Shown: piece by piece, positions 33,208-34,526 of the stretch
Numbering within the stretch: position 1 is the stretch's first letter
Layout: each line of letters opens with the position of its first letter
DNA from: DAXETY01 sp051155755
GTDB lineage: Bacteria; Desulfobacterota; Desulfobacteria; Desulfobacterales; SG8-13
Length of the DNA stretch: 34,526 nucleotides
NCBI GenBank assembly: GCA_051155755.1
Contig: DAXETY010000163.1
Location: 1 to 34,526, forward strand
Direction: 5' to 3'
Notes under the pieces: model-generated
Databases searched by the model: none
What the model saw: the letters and a program-made list of their open reading frames with translations, nothing else
What the model was told of the DNA's origin: nothing
Translations under genes and position numbers: made by a program

Positions 33208-34526
33208 ATGAATCAAGACACCCAACCGGCTTTGAATTACTTTTCGCGGTCGATTGAAGCGGTGTTGGAACGCTTCGAAGTCGATCCGCAGCAGGGTCTG
33301 AGCCGAAAGGAGGCGCAACGACGCTTCGAAAAGCACGGTCCCAACAAACTGCGGGAGGCCGAAACCCGCGGACCCGGCCGGATTCTGATCGAACAGTTCA
33401 AGAGCATGGTCATCATCGTTTTGCTGATCGCAGGATCGGTGGCCTTTTTTTTCCAGCACTGGGCCGAAGGAATTGCCATTGCCGCGGTATTGATTGTCAA
33501 TGCCGGCATCGGGTTTCTGACCGAATGGAAGGCCGTCCGTTCCATGGAGGCCCTGCGGGCAATGGGCGGCGACACCATTCGCGTGCGACGGGATGCGGTG
33601 GAAACCGAGATCCAGTCCGAAGCGCTGGTTCCCGGGGACATCATCATCCTGGAAAGCGGCGACCTGGTTCCCGCCGACGCGCGATTGATTGAGTCCAACA
33701 ACCTGCGCGTCAACGAGTCGGCATTGACCGGCGAGTCGGTGCCGGTCCTCAAACATCTCGAGCCGGTCGACAACGGCACCTCTCTGGCCGATCGCAAATG
33801 CATGCTTTACAGGGGCACGATCATCAGCGCGGGTTCCGGCGCAGCCGTGGTGACCGCCACCGGCATGGACACCGCCATCGGCCACATATCCGAGATGGCC
33901 GAAAGTGCGGAAAAAGAGGCAACCCCGCTTCAAAAGCGCCTGGACCGGCTGGGCCGCAGACTGGCCTGGATCACCCTGACGCTTGCAGCTGCCATCGCCG
34001 GCCTGGGCCTGATGGCCGGACAGGATCCCACCCAGATGATCGAAACCGCCATCGCCCTGGGGGTGGCCGCAATTCCCGAGGGTCTGCCCATTGTGGCGAC
34101 CATCGCACTGGCCCGGGGCATGTACCTGATGGCGCAAAGAAATGCACTGATCAACAAACTGCCGGCCGTCGAGACGCTGGGCGCCACCCGCATCATCTTC
34201 ACCGACAAGACCGGCACGCTGACCGAAAACCAGATGACCCTGAACCGGATCAACACGCCCGTCGGGGACTTCGAGTTCGACGAGGAAAACAAAAAGGTCC
34301 ATGGAGAAGGCGGCGCCGAGAATCCGCTGCTGCGCCGCATTTTAGAAGTCGGCGTGCTGTGCAACAACGCATCTTTGTTCGACACCGACAACGACCGGGA
34401 ACCCGATGAAGAGCAGGGAGATCCCACCGAATCGGCCCTGCTGCGGGCGGGTTTTATCATCGGCATGCGCCGCGAGGAACTGCTGGAAAAAAAACCGGAG
34501 GTCCGGGAAGTACCGTTCGACTCCGA
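33208..34526 (+). CDS. P2-type cation-transporting ATPase (partial, 3' end outside window)
   Basis: About 439 residues are visible. The N-terminal cation-ATPase domain (LSRKEAQRRFEKHGPNKL) is followed by the actuator motif TGES (174-177), the ion-site motif PEGLP (from P290) and the phosphorylation motif DKTGT with Asp333. This is the type II (calcium-, or sodium/potassium-like) P-ATPase order. It pumps cations across the inner membrane at the cost of ATP; PEGLP in helix 4 is common in calcium pumps, but the ion is not fixed by this part. ATG 33208 follows GGAAAG. The coding frame is open to the last base. Confidence 0.9.
   Translation, partial: MNQDTQPALNYFSRSIEAVLERFEVDPQQGLSRKEAQRRFEKHGPNKLREAETRGPGRILIEQFKSMVIIVLLIAGSVAFFFQHWAEGIAIAAVLIVNAGIGFLTEWKAVRSMEALRAMGGDTIRVRRDAVETEIQSEALVPGDIIILESGDLVPADARLIESNNLRVNESALTGESVPVLKHLEPVDNGTSLADRKCMLYRGTIISAGSGAAVVTATGMDTAIGHISEMAESAEKEATPLQKRLDRLGRRLAWITLTLAAAIAGLGLMAGQDPTQMIETAIALGVAAIPEGLPIVATIALARGMYLMAQRNALINKLPAVETLGATRIIFTDKTGTLTENQMTLNRINTPVGDFEFDEENKKVHGEGGAENPLLRRILEVGVLCNNASLFDTDNDREPDEEQGDPTESALLRAGFIIGMRREELLEKKPEVREVPFDS

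Noticed and set aside
33181..34302. Long minus-strand open frame (373 codons)
   Set aside because: It is the antisense shadow of the P-type ATPase, whose motifs TGES, PEGLP and DKTGT are in the plus frame.

Overview
The window looks like a chromosomal stretch of a GC-rich, anaerobic Desulfobacterota (Deltaproteobacteria) organism, probably a Desulfobacterales relative. This is inferred from the gene types: PilZ proteins, NtrC-type two-component genes, a NIL-domain ferredoxin, Cys-rich PAS kinases, a bifunctional Sat-CysC, and intergenic palindromic repeats. There is no ribosomal or marker gene from which to name a species.

Layout. Bases 1-280 hold a 3' fragment of a tRNA-Leu followed by a strong terminator, the kind of scar left at the end of an integrated element. 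Bases 366-6002 carry a Nudix hydrolase, a PilZ protein, a trypsin-like lipoprotein protease, and a two-gene unit of a molybdenum-carrier-like protein plus a double PilZ protein. Bases 6266-9386 carry a DjlA-like co-chaperone and a membrane glycosyltransferase overlapping a small lipoprotein. Bases 9900-13628 carry a B12/radical SAM protein of the RiPP-maturation type, ClpS, a family 2 glycosyltransferase, and a DUF3467 protein behind a leader full of hairpins. Bases 13643-16471 form a compact leftward tRNA-thiolation unit: NIL-ferredoxin, MnmA, MtaB. Bases 16642-21037 carry an acyltransferase/hydrolase fusion with a DoxX-like protein, a candidate small RNA gene with its own promoter and terminator, and a Ste24-type protease. 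Bases 21099-24941 carry a solitary DNA methyltransferase, Sat-CysC and a one-helix membrane protein. Bases 25149-28624 form a rightward unit of sensor kinase, sigma-54 response regulator and archaemetzincin. Bases 28699-32520 carry a leftward unit of a 63-residue Cys-rich protein and a GcvH-like protein, behind a predicted sigma-54 promoter with two distant dyad sites, and then a second sensor kinase. The window ends inside a P-type ATPase.

Two dispersed repeat families are visible. One (1252-1413 and 22407-22567) is MITE-like with terminal inverted repeats. The other (7038-7246 and 9652-9864) has a conserved core and a closing stem whose sequence differs between copies but stays paired in both, which suggests selection on structure.

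The most interesting region is 28699-30276. The four-Cys pattern C-x12/13-C-x5-C-x2-C followed by AFD occurs three times: twice in a GcvH-like protein that has lost the lipoyl lysine, and once in the small protein upstream of it. The pair has a good sigma-54 promoter and enhancer-like dyads and sits next to an NtrC-type two-component pair. I think it is a regulated, metal- or Fe-S-binding system that has not been characterised. That is an inference from sequence reading only.
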